From Bacteroidota bacterium (lineage in GTDB: Bacteria > Bacteroidota > Bacteroidia > UKL13-3), in NCBI GenBank assembly GCA_030680835.1, contig JAUXUD010000050.1:1-46054 (forward strand): a DNA stretch of 46,054 nt, given 5' to 3'. The notes under the pieces are model-generated. The model was not told the DNA's origin. It saw nothing but the letters and a program-made list of their open reading frames with translations, and searched no databases. Made by a program: the position numbers and the translations under genes. Of this stretch, positions 8,632 to 18,324 are shown in pieces (the stretch's first letter is position 1; each line of letters opens with the position of its first letter).

Positions 8632-9365
8632 ACTGTGTGATCATCGAAGACGAGATCAAGGCTGCGGAATACCTTGAATGCCTGCTTGATGAAACCAACG
8701 GGCAAATTAAGGTATGCCGCAAATTCGATACGGTATCGGAGTCTGTTCGGTGGTTAAAGACAAACAAGACAGATCTCATTTTTCTGGATGTAAACCTCGG
8801 AGATGGAACAGGTTTCGAAATATTTAGCCATGTGGAGCTTGACACTCCGGTGATTTTTACCACAGCCTATGACGAATATGCAATCAAAGCCTTTGAACTG
8901 AACAGCCTTGCCTACCTTTTAAAGCCTATCCAGGCAGGTGAGCTTAAACAGGCTCTTGAAAAGTATCATCACTTTTATCCGGACAAACCAGATTACAGCT
9001 CATTGAATCTTTCTGCCGTTTCAGGTTATCAGAAAAGATTCCTCGTTGCAAGTTCCAACCAGCTTTCTTTTATACCTGCTGAAGAAATTGCCTATTTCAA
9101 TTTGGTTAACCGGCATGTGTTTCTAACCACAAGAGGTGGCAAACAATTCCTTTTTGATAATCCACTTGAAGCGCTTGAACAAAAGCTTGATCCTGACAGA
9201 TTTTTCCGCATCAACCGTCAGTTCATTATAAACATTGATGCGATTGGCAAAATGTTCTTTCAAGAAAGGGGCCGTGTTAAAATAGAGGTCATTCCTGAAT
9301 ACAATGAGGAAGTGATTGTAAGTACTGAAAAGGCTGCCCAGTTTAAGGGCTGGTTAAATAAGTAA
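8628..9365 (+). CDS. LytTR-family response regulator
   Basis: The 245-aa protein has a receiver domain with the E7-D8 pocket and LIFLDVNLGDG (Asp54 phospho-acceptor), and AYLLKPI supplies the conserved Lys. The C-terminal LytTR DNA-binding domain (about residues 135-245) contains EEIAYFNLVNRHVFL and FFRINRQFIINID, both standard for the family. It overlaps the kinase gene by 4 bp, so the pair is translationally coupled. LytTR proteins bind paired direct repeats 21-22 bp apart; a candidate pair lies 74-103 bp downstream of its stop, in front of the giant beta-helix gene, suggesting that gene is a target (inference). Confidence 0.95.
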   Translation: MNCVIIEDEIKAAEYLECLLDETNGQIKVCRKFDTVSESVRWLKTNKTDLIFLDVNLGDGTGFEIFSHVELDTPVIFTTAYDEYAIKAFELNSLAYLLKPIQAGELKQALEKYHHFYPDKPDYSSLNLSAVSGYQKRFLVASSNQLSFIPAEEIAYFNLVNRHVFLTTRGGKQFLFDNPLEALEQKLDPDRFFRINRQFIINIDAIGKMFFQERGRVKIEVIPEYNEEVIVSTEKAAQFKGWLNK

Positions 9366-9438
9366 TTTTCATTCCAATGTTGAACCCATCCAGCTTCTGA
9401 AGCAATATTTTGGCGTTGCAGATTCGGTCAAAAAAAAA

Positions 9439-9468
9439 ACCGTTTTAGGTCCCTATTTTACAGTTTCA
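9439..9468. promoter_or_regulatory. Candidate LytTR operator (two direct repeats)
   Basis: ACCGTTTTA (9439-9447) and ACAGTTTCA (9460-9468) match at 7 of 9 positions and start 21 bp apart, two helical turns. LytTR regulators bind pairs of about 9 bp with a central GTT separated by 12-13 bp, which this fits; the last two bases of each half deviate from the AgrA-type consensus. The location between the LytTR gene and the giant gene adds support. Confidence 0.5.
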
Positions 9469-9561
9469 TCCAAAAACATGATTGAAAACTTTTGCCGCAT
9501 CCTGCAGTGGTTAACTTCGTATAAAACTTACGAATTAAACCAATCATTAAACCTTATTCAT

Positions 9562-12500
9562 ATGAAAGAATCTCCGCACCTGAGAAGAATGTTATGGGTT
9601 ATTTTGTTCTCCGTATCATTCAGCTGTTATGCTACTCAGCTCAGTGGTGTTTACACCATAGACAGCAGCGCAACGGCATCGTCAACTAACTTCCACAGCA
9701 TGACCTCCGCCATCATTTACATGACGAGCGGTGGCAGCCGCCCTGACAGTGGCCCGTCGAACTCATCACCATATGGTGTAAGCGGGCCGGTTGTTTTCAA
9801 TTTTACCGGTTCAATCAATACTTACCAGGAACAGGTAACAATACCGAACATTCCTGGCGCAAGTGATGTAAATACAATCAGATTCAATGGTTATGGCATA
9901 GCAAGGATACAGTATGCGCCGGTGGCAGGATCTCCACACGTGATCAAGCTCGACAATGCCAGGTTCGTGATCCTTGACAACATGATCATCGCCATAACAT
10001 CCAGCTCATTCGGCTGGGGAGTCCATTTTATCAATAACTCCGACAGCAACATGGTTAAAGGCTGTATCATAGACTTCAGTGCTGTAACGTCCGTTACGAG
10101 CCCTTATGGGGTTGGCATAGCCATGACCAACAGCACAACTTCAGCAACAATTGCGGGCAACAACGGTATCGGCAACCGGATTATCAACAACCAGATCATT
10201 GGTATTGCAAGCGCCGGCCCATATTACGGTATTACCAACTGCATGAGCTCGAACTCCATTTATTCAGCCAATAAATTCATTAACAATACCATTTCAAATT
10301 ACTATGCATGCGGCATTTACAGCATTAATGGCAACGGAACCATCATAAGCCGTAATTACCTATCCAGGCCATTAAGGTCCAGCAGCACCACATTCTATGG
10401 AATCTTCAATACCTCACTCAATAATGACACGATCACGAATAATATCGTTGAAAGACTATTTGATGGTATACTCACTAGTACGTTGACAGGTTATGCATTT
10501 TATCTCGATGCCACCGGTACAACTACTTCCCAGACCAGCCTTGTGGCAAACAACATCGTGAGGAATATCAACTCAACATCGCAGAGCGGAAGCTTTTACG
10601 GATTTTATTCATCTACACCGCAGTACATACAGTTCTATCACAATACAGTTTCTTTTGACTACCCGTCGGGCAGCAACCGTTCTTATTACGGCCTCTATTT
10701 TGGATTTGCACCGCTGGCAGGAACCGAAGTAATAAACAACATCTTCAGCTTGTCAACACCGACCGGTGGTGCAAAATATGGCTTATATCTTGCGTATCCA
10801 ACGGTTACGGGCCTCATCAGCAACAATAATGATGTTTATGTAACATCGCCTGGTTACTTTGGATACCTGGGGGCAAACTATGCAACACTTGCACAGTGGC
10901 AGGCTGCAGCAGGCAGCGTCCTGGACACGGCAAGCACCGATGCCAACCCTTTATTCTCAGAAATTGCAACAGGCAACGTTGTTCCTAAAGAAGCAGACCT
11001 GAAGAATAAAGGTGCAAACCTGTTTTCTGTTGTACCGTATGACTTCACCGGTGCTCCACGAGATACCACGCCTGATATCGGGGCTTATGAATTCGCACTT
11101 GTGAACAATGATGCTGCAACTACGATGCTCTCAGCTCCCACAGTTCCTTTTGCACCCGGGACTTATCCGATCACGGTTAAGCTGAAGAACAACGGCTTGA
11201 ATGCGCTAACATCAGCAACCATCAACTGGTCAGTTAACGGGGTAGCCCAGACGCCTTTCCTTTATTCCGGGAGCCTGAATACATCCATACGCTCAACAGC
11301 TATTACTCTCGGCAGTGTCACATTCACTGCGGGCATAAGCGTGAACATCATGGTGTGGTCAACAGTTCCGAACGGAGTCAGCGATCCTAACAACGCAAAC
11401 GATACATCATACATATATAATCTTTATTCACTGCTTACGCCGGGAACGTATACACTCAATAAGAACAGCTCTGCGGCAGGTAACTTTGCCAGCTTTAACC
11501 AGCTGGCCGGAGCACTGAACGGCGGGGTTTCCGGACCGGTAACAATCAACGTTGTGCCTGGGTCGGGACCTTATACCGAGCAGGTTGCATTCCCTGTCAT
11601 TCCGGGCTGTACCCAGGTGAATAATGTTGTGATCAACGGTAACAATGAAATACTGAGGTATAACAATACCAATGTAACCTCACTGTATTTGATCAAGCTC
11701 AACGGAACGGATAATCTAACGATCAAAAAACTGCGCATTGTTCCGTTGAATCAGACTTACGGCTGGGGTATCTGGCTAACGAACCAGGCAGACACAAATA
11801 CCATCGACAGCTGCGTATTCGACTACAGCAACATGACCACCACCCAAGTGAATTCGGGAGGTATCGTATTTAGCAGTTCGCCCACCTCAACCGCAGCAGC
11901 AGGGGCAAACGGAAGCTGGAATACAATCAGCAACAACCAGATGTTCGGCGGACCATCAGGTGGACTCTATTATTGTATCGCCCTCGTTCCAGCTACCAGT
12001 AATTCGGTTCTCTCCGCCAACAGAATCATCAACAACCGTTTCCAGGATTTTTATGCTTATGGCATTTATATGAATTCGACCTGGGGCACTTTAATTAAAG
12101 GCAATGATTTTTCACGACCAACCAAAACAACCGTAACTGCGTTCTTCGGTGTTTACGCCTTCAATAGCAATAAGGCAGACACTTTTGACAGTAATAAATT
12201 CCACACACCTTTCGGCGCTAACCCCACAGGTACAGGAACCGCATATGGGATAAATTTTGCAGCGCCAAACTTCCCATCAGGAAACTACACAGTTATACGA
12301 AACAACCTGTTCTATGACTTCCGCACAAACGGCACTATACATGGAATCTATGGAGTAAACTTCCAGAACATCTACATTGTTCATAATACTTTCAATTTTG
12401 TCATGCCGAATTCTCCGACCATTTATTGTATCAACTGGGCTTTTGTTGCGCCAAGCGCGCCCAGTTATGTGTATAATAACATTTTCAATATCAATGCCGG

Positions 12501-15500
12501 CGGTACAACCAACAAGTTCGCACTTTATTTTGGAGCGACAGGAACCAACTATTTCACCAACAGCAATGTATTTAACATATCGGGCACAAATGCTTATATA
12601 GGTTATTATTCTGCAAACTACAGCACACTTTCCACCTGGCAGACTGCAAATACCGCCAGTTATGACCTTAACAGTATCCAGACTGACCCACGGCTTATCA
12701 GCACGACAGCGCCAGAACTGATGATCCCGACTGAACCTTCTATCAAAAGCATCGGTAACAACATGCTCACTTATTGCCCGGTAGACATCCTGAGTAATGC
12801 ACGTGATATTGCCCCGGATCCAGGTGCGTATGAATTTATTCCTTCATACAACGATGCAGGTATTCCGACACTAAGCTCTCCAACAGTACCAATGCCGACA
12901 GGCAGCAGCAGCATTGACATCAGGTTGAAGAACTACGGTTTATCAACGCTCACTTCAGCCAATATTAACTGGTCATTGAACGGCATAACGCAGACAGGAA
13001 CCTCATTCTCCGGAACGCTTTCCCGAGATTCCACAGCTACTATTGCATTAGGAACACTTACCCCAACTTTGGGAAATATCTATAAAGTTAAAGCCTGGTC
13101 AAGCCAGCCGAACGGCACCACAGACACCCTGCCATATAACGACTCTATTGTCAGATATATTGGAACTGCGATGAATGGCATATATACCATTAATCCGGCA
13201 TTACCGGATTCCGTGCGTAATTTCAAGACCTACGACCAGGCTGTTCAGACTCTTTACGCCTTTGGAATTAATGCACCAGTAACCTTTATGGTTAGCAATG
13301 GTATTTATAACGAGCAGGTTTCATTCACAGGAGTAATACCTGGTTCAGACGCAACAAATACAGTAACCTTTATTGGCGCCGATTCTGCCAATTGCAGGCT
13401 GGTTCACGACGGAATAGTCAGGAGAGCAACAGTTCTTTTTAATAACGCCAAAAACATCACATTCCGGAATATGTCAATAGAATGTACAGGGATTTCAGGA
13501 GGATATGGTGTACAGTTTATTAACTCAGCCGACAGTAATGTCATTTCTAAATGCAGAATCCGGGTTCCACTCCTGACTTCATTCATATCAACCTTCGCAC
13601 CTGTTGTTTCTTCTGCTTCGCTTTTTGCCTCAAATTCTGCCGGCAATAATGGAAGCTATCTTACCATTGATAGCTGTACGCTCACCGGAGGTTATTATGG
13701 TGTGAGCCTGTATAACAGTTTAAGTCTACGTGGAAACAATAACCGGATCAGATACTGCAATATCGTACAGCCATATTTTTATGGTTTGTCCCTGTTTTAC
13801 CAGAACGACGTTGTCATTACGCAAAACACAATCAATGGCGCAGGGAATAATCTCAACTCTACCGTTTTTGGCTATTACCTGAACACTTGCGACAGTGGTT
13901 TTACCCTAACTAAAAATACATTGGCAGCGGTCCCCGGAGGTTACGGAATTTATTATACAAAATGCAATGGCACTTCCTCATCACCTAACATAATTGCCAA
14001 CAATATGGTTCAGATCGGCGCTGCGACTTCTACGAGCTTTGGCATTTATGATGCCGGCTCAAACAAATATACAGACCTTGTTTACAATGCTGTAAACAAT
14101 ACCAGTGGTGATGCGTCTTATGTAAGCACTGCCCTCTATTTTAACTATGCCAATGCCACAACATCCAGCAATCTGCGTGTGAACAATAACATTTTTGCAG
14201 CACCAAACGGAGCCTTGAGCGTATACTGCCCTAACTCAACAGCGCTGTCAACCTCATCCATCACGCTTAACAACAATGTGTATTATTCGCCTTCAAGCTA
14301 TCCTTTCCGGATCGTCGGCACGATCTATCCTACACTTTCAAGCTATGCGAGCGCTATGAGCACATTCATTACAGGATCAGACTCCAGCAGTATATTCCAG
14401 AATCCTGCATTCTTCTCGGCTACCAACCTGAGAACAATCACACCACAGCTGGGCAATATTGGAACACCGATCCCTACCGTAACAGATGACATTGACGGGC
14501 AAACCAGGAGCTCATCAGCACCTGACCCTGGCGTTTATGAATTCACTGCACCGCCGAATGATGCAGGCGCAATTGCATTTGTTCAGCCAACGCAACCTTT
14601 GATTCCGGGGCTTAGTGATTTAAAGGTTGTGATTCAGAATTTCGGTACAAACACTCTCAGCTCAGCGGTTGTTACATACCGGATTGATACTGTAGTAAGG
14701 TCGAGAACATATTCAGGAAGCATCCTTCCGGGCGGCACTGATACGGTGCTGTTCAATGCTACAAGTGGTCCTGGCGGAAGCAGCCAGCGGTATAACTTCA
14801 CAGGAAGCCTGGTTTCCATGAAAGCATGGACATCATCACCAAACAGCGTTACGGACATTCAGCCGCTGAATGATACGTTTGCGACCAGCATATGCGGTGG
14901 ATTATCCGGAACTTATACGATAAACCCATCAGGAGGAGGAACAAATAATTTCACATCTATTGCAGAAGCAGTGAATAAACTAATGTGCGGAGGTGTCTAT
15001 GGTCCCGTTGCATTTAACATCAGTACCGGAACCTATACCGGGCAGATTGACATTCCAACTGTTGCCGGGGTGAGCGCCACAAACACAGTTGTTTTCAAAT
15101 CAGTGAGCAATAACCCGGCTGATGTGATTATCAACTCAAGCACATCCTCGCTCTCGGATAATTATACGATCAGATTGCGTGGCGTATCCTACATGACATT
15201 CCAGTCATTAACCTTGAAAAACAGCAGCTTCTCATCTTGCCGCGTGCTTTCAATCAATAAGTTCCCGTCGTCAAACATCAATACAAGTAACCTTGTAGTG
15301 CGGAACTGTATCATTGAAGGTTCGCCATCATCGCCCCAGGGTGACGATGCATTTGCGCTTATTTATGCAACAAATGGTGATAACCCTACTAATCTGTCGT
15401 TTATCAGAAATCGCTTAATTTATGGCGCATATGGAATTGTTATAGGCGGGCAGAACATTGTCGGTCAGTACAGCCCGGGACTGACAATTGATTCAAATAT

Positions 15501-17337
15501 TTTCTCTCTGCCTATCTGGGTAGCCATATACATGCAGAACCGCCTTGCTCCCATCATTCGTTATAACACGATTGATGGCAGCGCTACCACAGGCACATAC
15601 GGGATCTATCTGACTTCCGTTTCACAGGGCACAGAAGTAAGGGGGAATATCATAAACATGCATAGCCCTACAGCAGGAACTTATGGTCTGTTCGTAAACT
15701 ACAATAATTATTACAGTGAGCCGGGAACGGGCCTTTTCATCAATAATGTAATTAACATGACACATAGTACAACCGTACAGAATGGCATTTACCTGATTAA
15801 CTCCTCCCAGGCAACCCTACTGAACAACACGGTTCATTGCGCATCAAGTTCAACCAGCAACAATGCTCTTTATATATCCGGTAATGCAGCCGGTACTTCT
15901 CCTATTGTTCAGTCAAATTCAATCCAGATCATCAATAATCTCCTTTACACACAATACGGATATGCAGCTAATTATGCAGGTGCGTTTTCTGCTCCTGCAG
16001 TGACTGTATCAAATAATAACCTTTATTATTCAGGTTCAGTTAACCGGGCTTCCGTCAACAGCGTGAATTATTTTTCGGTTTATTCCTTCAGGAATTCTCT
16101 CTATCCCGGTTCAGACAACAGGTCATTGTTCACTTTACCGGTGTTCACATCCACAAACAACCTGCGGCCTGATATAACCAGCCCAAGTGCGTGGGCGGTA
16201 AACGGGCGCGGACAGCAGTCTGCACTGGTCACAAATGATGTTCTTCAGAATTCCCGCAGTTCGGCAATCAACACCGGCGCACCTGATATCGGTGCTTATG
16301 AATTTACACCTGTTTCAGAACCGCCTGCGTCAGTATTTACCGGCGGCATAGGCTTAGGAAATACCCAGTACATGGTTGATTATGGCGATACTGTTGCATG
16401 GGTAACATGGGGTACCTCAGGAACACTTCCAGATGCGCTCAGTGGTAAATATTATCCAGGATCATTAGTAGCGAATCCATCTGCGTACAACGTGAATCCC
16501 AACAAAAACTACATGGATGTGAAGTGGAATATCCAGGGCACCAACGGTTCGTCTTACAGCTATGGCCTCGGGCTGAAATACTGGGGAACAATGGTGGGCA
16601 AGCTCACCAGCCAGAGCAATATCCGCCTTGCTAAGCTTGATTCAGGTGCTACCACATGGAACTATTATCCGGTCACTTCAACCGTTGATACTGTAAACAG
16701 GACGATCACAATTTCCTCTTTATCGGGCTTCTCTAACTTTACAGGAACCGACCTCACTAACCCGCTGCCGGTAAAGCTTAGCAGCTTTGATGCCCGCCTT
16801 ACCGGAAGCGATGTTTTGTTGAAATGGCAAACTGCAAGTGAACTCAATACAAGCTATTTTGAAATTGAGCGTTCGAGTGATCATGCCAACTTTGAAAATG
16901 CAGGCAGGGTAAATGGAAAAGGTAACAGCAATACTATAGTGAATTATCTTTTTACAGATCGTGATGCTGTTTCATTGGGTGCAACTGTTCTGTATTACCG
17001 CCTCAAGCAGATAGATAAGGATGGAGCATACCAGTACTTTGGACCAATTGCAGTGAACATGAACACTGAAATAAATGACTTCAGCGTAATTGTTTATCCT
17101 GTTCCTTTTACATCGGAAGTGAATCTCGATATCATTAATCCCACAAGCGGAAAAGTAAATGTTGTGATAAGAGATATGGAAGGCAGAATAATCTTTACTA
17201 AAGATATTGATACACCTAAAGGATTCAGCAAAGCCAAACTCGAGGCTCTGAATACTGTTAAAGACGGCATCTATTTCTTAAATATGAGCATAAACGGAAA
17301 TACCGTTATAAGGAAGCTTGTTAAAACGAGCAACTGA
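9562..17337 (+). CDS. Giant T9SS-sorted multi-module parallel beta-helix surface protein
   Basis: The ATG at 9562 is chosen over 9478 because MKESPHLRRMLWVILFSVSF is a signal peptide. The 2,591-aa product has four related modules that each open with a G-x-Y-T-(I/L) header and an NF-x-S/T phrase (starting near residues 28, 628, 1205 and 1783). Each continues as an Asn/Gly/Ser-rich right-handed beta-helix (repeated N-N-x-I phrases) and closes with DIGAYEF, DPGAYEF or DPGVYEF. Three CARDB/Ig-like linkers (for example LKNNGLNALTSATINWSVNG) separate them. After residue 2400 comes a sandwich domain (LPVKLSSFDARL, LKWQTASELNTSYFEIERS), then a type A T9SS sorting domain (VYPVPFTSEVNLDII to IRKLVKTSN). 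Probably an adhesin or carbohydrate-binding surface protein. A strong terminator follows. Confidence 0.88.
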   Translation: MKESPHLRRMLWVILFSVSFSCYATQLSGVYTIDSSATASSTNFHSMTSAIIYMTSGGSRPDSGPSNSSPYGVSGPVVFNFTGSINTYQEQVTIPNIPGASDVNTIRFNGYGIARIQYAPVAGSPHVIKLDNARFVILDNMIIAITSSSFGWGVHFINNSDSNMVKGCIIDFSAVTSVTSPYGVGIAMTNSTTSATIAGNNGIGNRIINNQIIGIASAGPYYGITNCMSSNSIYSANKFINNTISNYYACGIYSINGNGTIISRNYLSRPLRSSSTTFYGIFNTSLNNDTITNNIVERLFDGILTSTLTGYAFYLDATGTTTSQTSLVANNIVRNINSTSQSGSFYGFYSSTPQYIQFYHNTVSFDYPSGSNRSYYGLYFGFAPLAGTEVINNIFSLSTPTGGAKYGLYLAYPTVTGLISNNNDVYVTSPGYFGYLGANYATLAQWQAAAGSVLDTASTDANPLFSEIATGNVVPKEADLKNKGANLFSVVPYDFTGAPRDTTPDIGAYEFALVNNDAATTMLSAPTVPFAPGTYPITVKLKNNGLNALTSATINWSVNGVAQTPFLYSGSLNTSIRSTAITLGSVTFTAGISVNIMVWSTVPNGVSDPNNANDTSYIYNLYSLLTPGTYTLNKNSSAAGNFASFNQLAGALNGGVSGPVTINVVPGSGPYTEQVAFPVIPGCTQVNNVVINGNNEILRYNNTNVTSLYLIKLNGTDNLTIKKLRIVPLNQTYGWGIWLTNQADTNTIDSCVFDYSNMTTTQVNSGGIVFSSSPTSTAAAGANGSWNTISNNQMFGGPSGGLYYCIALVPATSNSVLSANRIINNRFQDFYAYGIYMNSTWGTLIKGNDFSRPTKTTVTAFFGVYAFNSNKADTFDSNKFHTPFGANPTGTGTAYGINFAAPNFPSGNYTVIRNNLFYDFRTNGTIHGIYGVNFQNIYIVHNTFNFVMPNSPTIYCINWAFVAPSAPSYVYNNIFNINAGGTTNKFALYFGATGTNYFTNSNVFNISGTNAYIGYYSANYSTLSTWQTANTASYDLNSIQTDPRLISTTAPELMIPTEPSIKSIGNNMLTYCPVDILSNARDIAPDPGAYEFIPSYNDAGIPTLSSPTVPMPTGSSSIDIRLKNYGLSTLTSANINWSLNGITQTGTSFSGTLSRDSTATIALGTLTPTLGNIYKVKAWSSQPNGTTDTLPYNDSIVRYIGTAMNGIYTINPALPDSVRNFKTYDQAVQTLYAFGINAPVTFMVSNGIYNEQVSFTGVIPGSDATNTVTFIGADSANCRLVHDGIVRRATVLFNNAKNITFRNMSIECTGISGGYGVQFINSADSNVISKCRIRVPLLTSFISTFAPVVSSASLFASNSAGNNGSYLTIDSCTLTGGYYGVSLYNSLSLRGNNNRIRYCNIVQPYFYGLSLFYQNDVVITQNTINGAGNNLNSTVFGYYLNTCDSGFTLTKNTLAAVPGGYGIYYTKCNGTSSSPNIIANNMVQIGAATSTSFGIYDAGSNKYTDLVYNAVNNTSGDASYVSTALYFNYANATTSSNLRVNNNIFAAPNGALSVYCPNSTALSTSSITLNNNVYYSPSSYPFRIVGTIYPTLSSYASAMSTFITGSDSSSIFQNPAFFSATNLRTITPQLGNIGTPIPTVTDDIDGQTRSSSAPDPGVYEFTAPPNDAGAIAFVQPTQPLIPGLSDLKVVIQNFGTNTLSSAVVTYRIDTVVRSRTYSGSILPGGTDTVLFNATSGPGGSSQRYNFTGSLVSMKAWTSSPNSVTDIQPLNDTFATSICGGLSGTYTINPSGGGTNNFTSIAEAVNKLMCGGVYGPVAFNISTGTYTGQIDIPTVAGVSATNTVVFKSVSNNPADVIINSSTSSLSDNYTIRLRGVSYMTFQSLTLKNSSFSSCRVLSINKFPSSNINTSNLVVRNCIIEGSPSSPQGDDAFALIYATNGDNPTNLSFIRNRLIYGAYGIVIGGQNIVGQYSPGLTIDSNIFSLPIWVAIYMQNRLAPIIRYNTIDGSATTGTYGIYLTSVSQGTEVRGNIINMHSPTAGTYGLFVNYNNYYSEPGTGLFINNVINMTHSTTVQNGIYLINSSQATLLNNTVHCASSSTSNNALYISGNAAGTSPIVQSNSIQIINNLLYTQYGYAANYAGAFSAPAVTVSNNNLYYSGSVNRASVNSVNYFSVYSFRNSLYPGSDNRSLFTLPVFTSTNNLRPDITSPSAWAVNGRGQQSALVTNDVLQNSRSSAINTGAPDIGAYEFTPVSEPPASVFTGGIGLGNTQYMVDYGDTVAWVTWGTSGTLPDALSGKYYPGSLVANPSAYNVNPNKNYMDVKWNIQGTNGSSYSYGLGLKYWGTMVGKLTSQSNIRLAKLDSGATTWNYYPVTSTVDTVNRTITISSLSGFSNFTGTDLTNPLPVKLSSFDARLTGSDVLLKWQTASELNTSYFEIERSSDHANFENAGRVNGKGNSNTIVNYLFTDRDAVSLGATVLYYRLKQIDKDGAYQYFGPIAVNMNTEINDFSVIVYPVPFTSEVNLDIINPTSGKVNVVIRDMEGRIIFTKDIDTPKGFSKAKLEALNTVKDGIYFLNMSINGNTVIRKLVKTSN

Positions 17338-17358
17338 TAAATCCTCCATCTTAGAATA

Positions 17359-17390
17359 GGGAACCGGGAAATCGGTTCCCTGTTTTATTT
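17359..17390 (+). terminator. Intrinsic terminator of the giant gene
   Basis: GGGAACCG (17359-17366) pairs perfectly with CGGTTCCC (17373-17380) around GGAAAT, followed by TGTTTTATTT. It lies 21 bp after the stop codon and has no complementary A-tract, so it reads as a plus-strand terminator. Confidence 0.85.
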
Positions 17391-17549
17391 GTTGGTTGCG
17401 GCTGGGATCCAACGAAGATGCGAACCGTAAAATTTTTGGTCTCGACTCTCCTTATTTATATTTGTATTAAACTGTTGGTCCTTAGCTTATATACTTACTA
17501 TTCTATGCCTAACTGCACATAATAAACTGAATTCATGAAAGGACGATTA

Positions 17550-17713
17550 ATGCTTATTGAGTAACAACTTTTAGATATAGACAGTGCAGCGTTTCAGGCA
17601 GCCAATTTGGGAAACAGAAAACTGTCAAAGGTACAACCGACACTTTCTTTCGACTTGCAGATGGAAGTTTACGGTATGTTGAATTCACAACAAAAGCCGA
17701 TGGACATATGTGA
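17550..17713 (+). pseudogene. Frameshifted remnant of a nuclease-like gene
   Basis: An ATG at 17550 reads four codons and hits TAA. The same frame then continues LLDIDSAAFQAANLGNRK, after which the sensible protein shifts into another frame as VKGTTDTFFRLADGSLRYVE and FTTKADGHM before TGA at 17711. The segment T-D-x(n)-Y-V-E-F-T-T resembles the core of a restriction-like nuclease fold with spaced D and E. At least one stop and one frameshift make it non-functional. The surrounding 17391-17800 has no intact gene. The family assignment is tentative; decay of a protein-coding gene is well supported by two adjoining frames. Confidence 0.5.
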
Positions 17714-17801
17714 AGCATTTCTACTTTCCGATTTTACGACATATTTATTTGCCGGTTACAGAATTGATTTTTAGAAACTTAAAGCTCATGGACAATGCGG
17801 C

Positions 17802-18074
17802 AATTGGTTTTCGGAGCTCTAACTATATGCTGTAAGTGCTGCAAATTGGTTTTCGGAGCTCTAACTATATGCTGTAAGTGCTGCAAATTGATATTCGGAG
17901 CTCTAACTATGTGCTGTAAGTGCAGCAAATTGATTTTTGGAGCTCTACCTATATGCTGTAAGTGCTGCAAATTGATTTTCGGAGCTCTAACTATGTGCTG
18001 TTAGTGATGCAAATTGATTTTCGGAGCTCTAACTACATGCTGTAAGTGCTGCAAATTGATTTTTGGAGCTATCG
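17802..18074. repeat. 42-bp tandem repeat array (6 full copies plus a partial)
   Basis: Units start at 17802, 17844, 17886, 17928, 17970 and 18012, with a partial copy from 18054. Each runs AATTGRTTTTCGGAGCTCTA, then ACTATATGCT and GTAAGTGCTGCA. Copies differ by one to a few substitutions and never by an indel. Because 42 is divisible by three, both strands stay open across the array: the plus frame repeats KLIFGALTMCCKCC until an AAG-to-TAG change in copy 5, the minus frame repeats LQHIVRAPKTN. There are no spacers, so it is not a CRISPR. It resembles a minisatellite; coding use is possible but unsupported by any start signal. Confidence 0.93.
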
Positions 18075-18324
18075 AATGTTTGAATATATTTTGCAATGGA
18101 CATTATATAAATAGGGATCATCTTTTCAGATTAATACAAGGTAGGGAAGTCGAGCGTAATTGCTATTTAAATTAATAAAATGCTATTAAAATAGTAATTA
18201 CATCCGTTCGCCATTAAATTTTATTTGCCTCATTTTCAGTGATTCATGTTTTTTACCCGCATAATTGTTATTATATTTTGTTTGTCAATGCTACCTTTAT
18301 GTTTCAATCATTAAAAAAATAACC

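Noticed and set aside
9478-9561. Earlier start for the first giant protein
   Set aside because: The extra 28 residues lack signal character and would cover the candidate promoter and leader zone; the ATG at 9562 begins a proper signal peptide.
17795-18004. 69-aa Cys-rich protein from the tandem array
   Set aside because: No promoter or start context is seen, the opposite strand is equally open, and copy 5 carries a stop; treated as a minisatellite.
17802-18074. CRISPR array
   Set aside because: The 42-bp units are directly adjacent with no spacers, and no cas genes are in the window.
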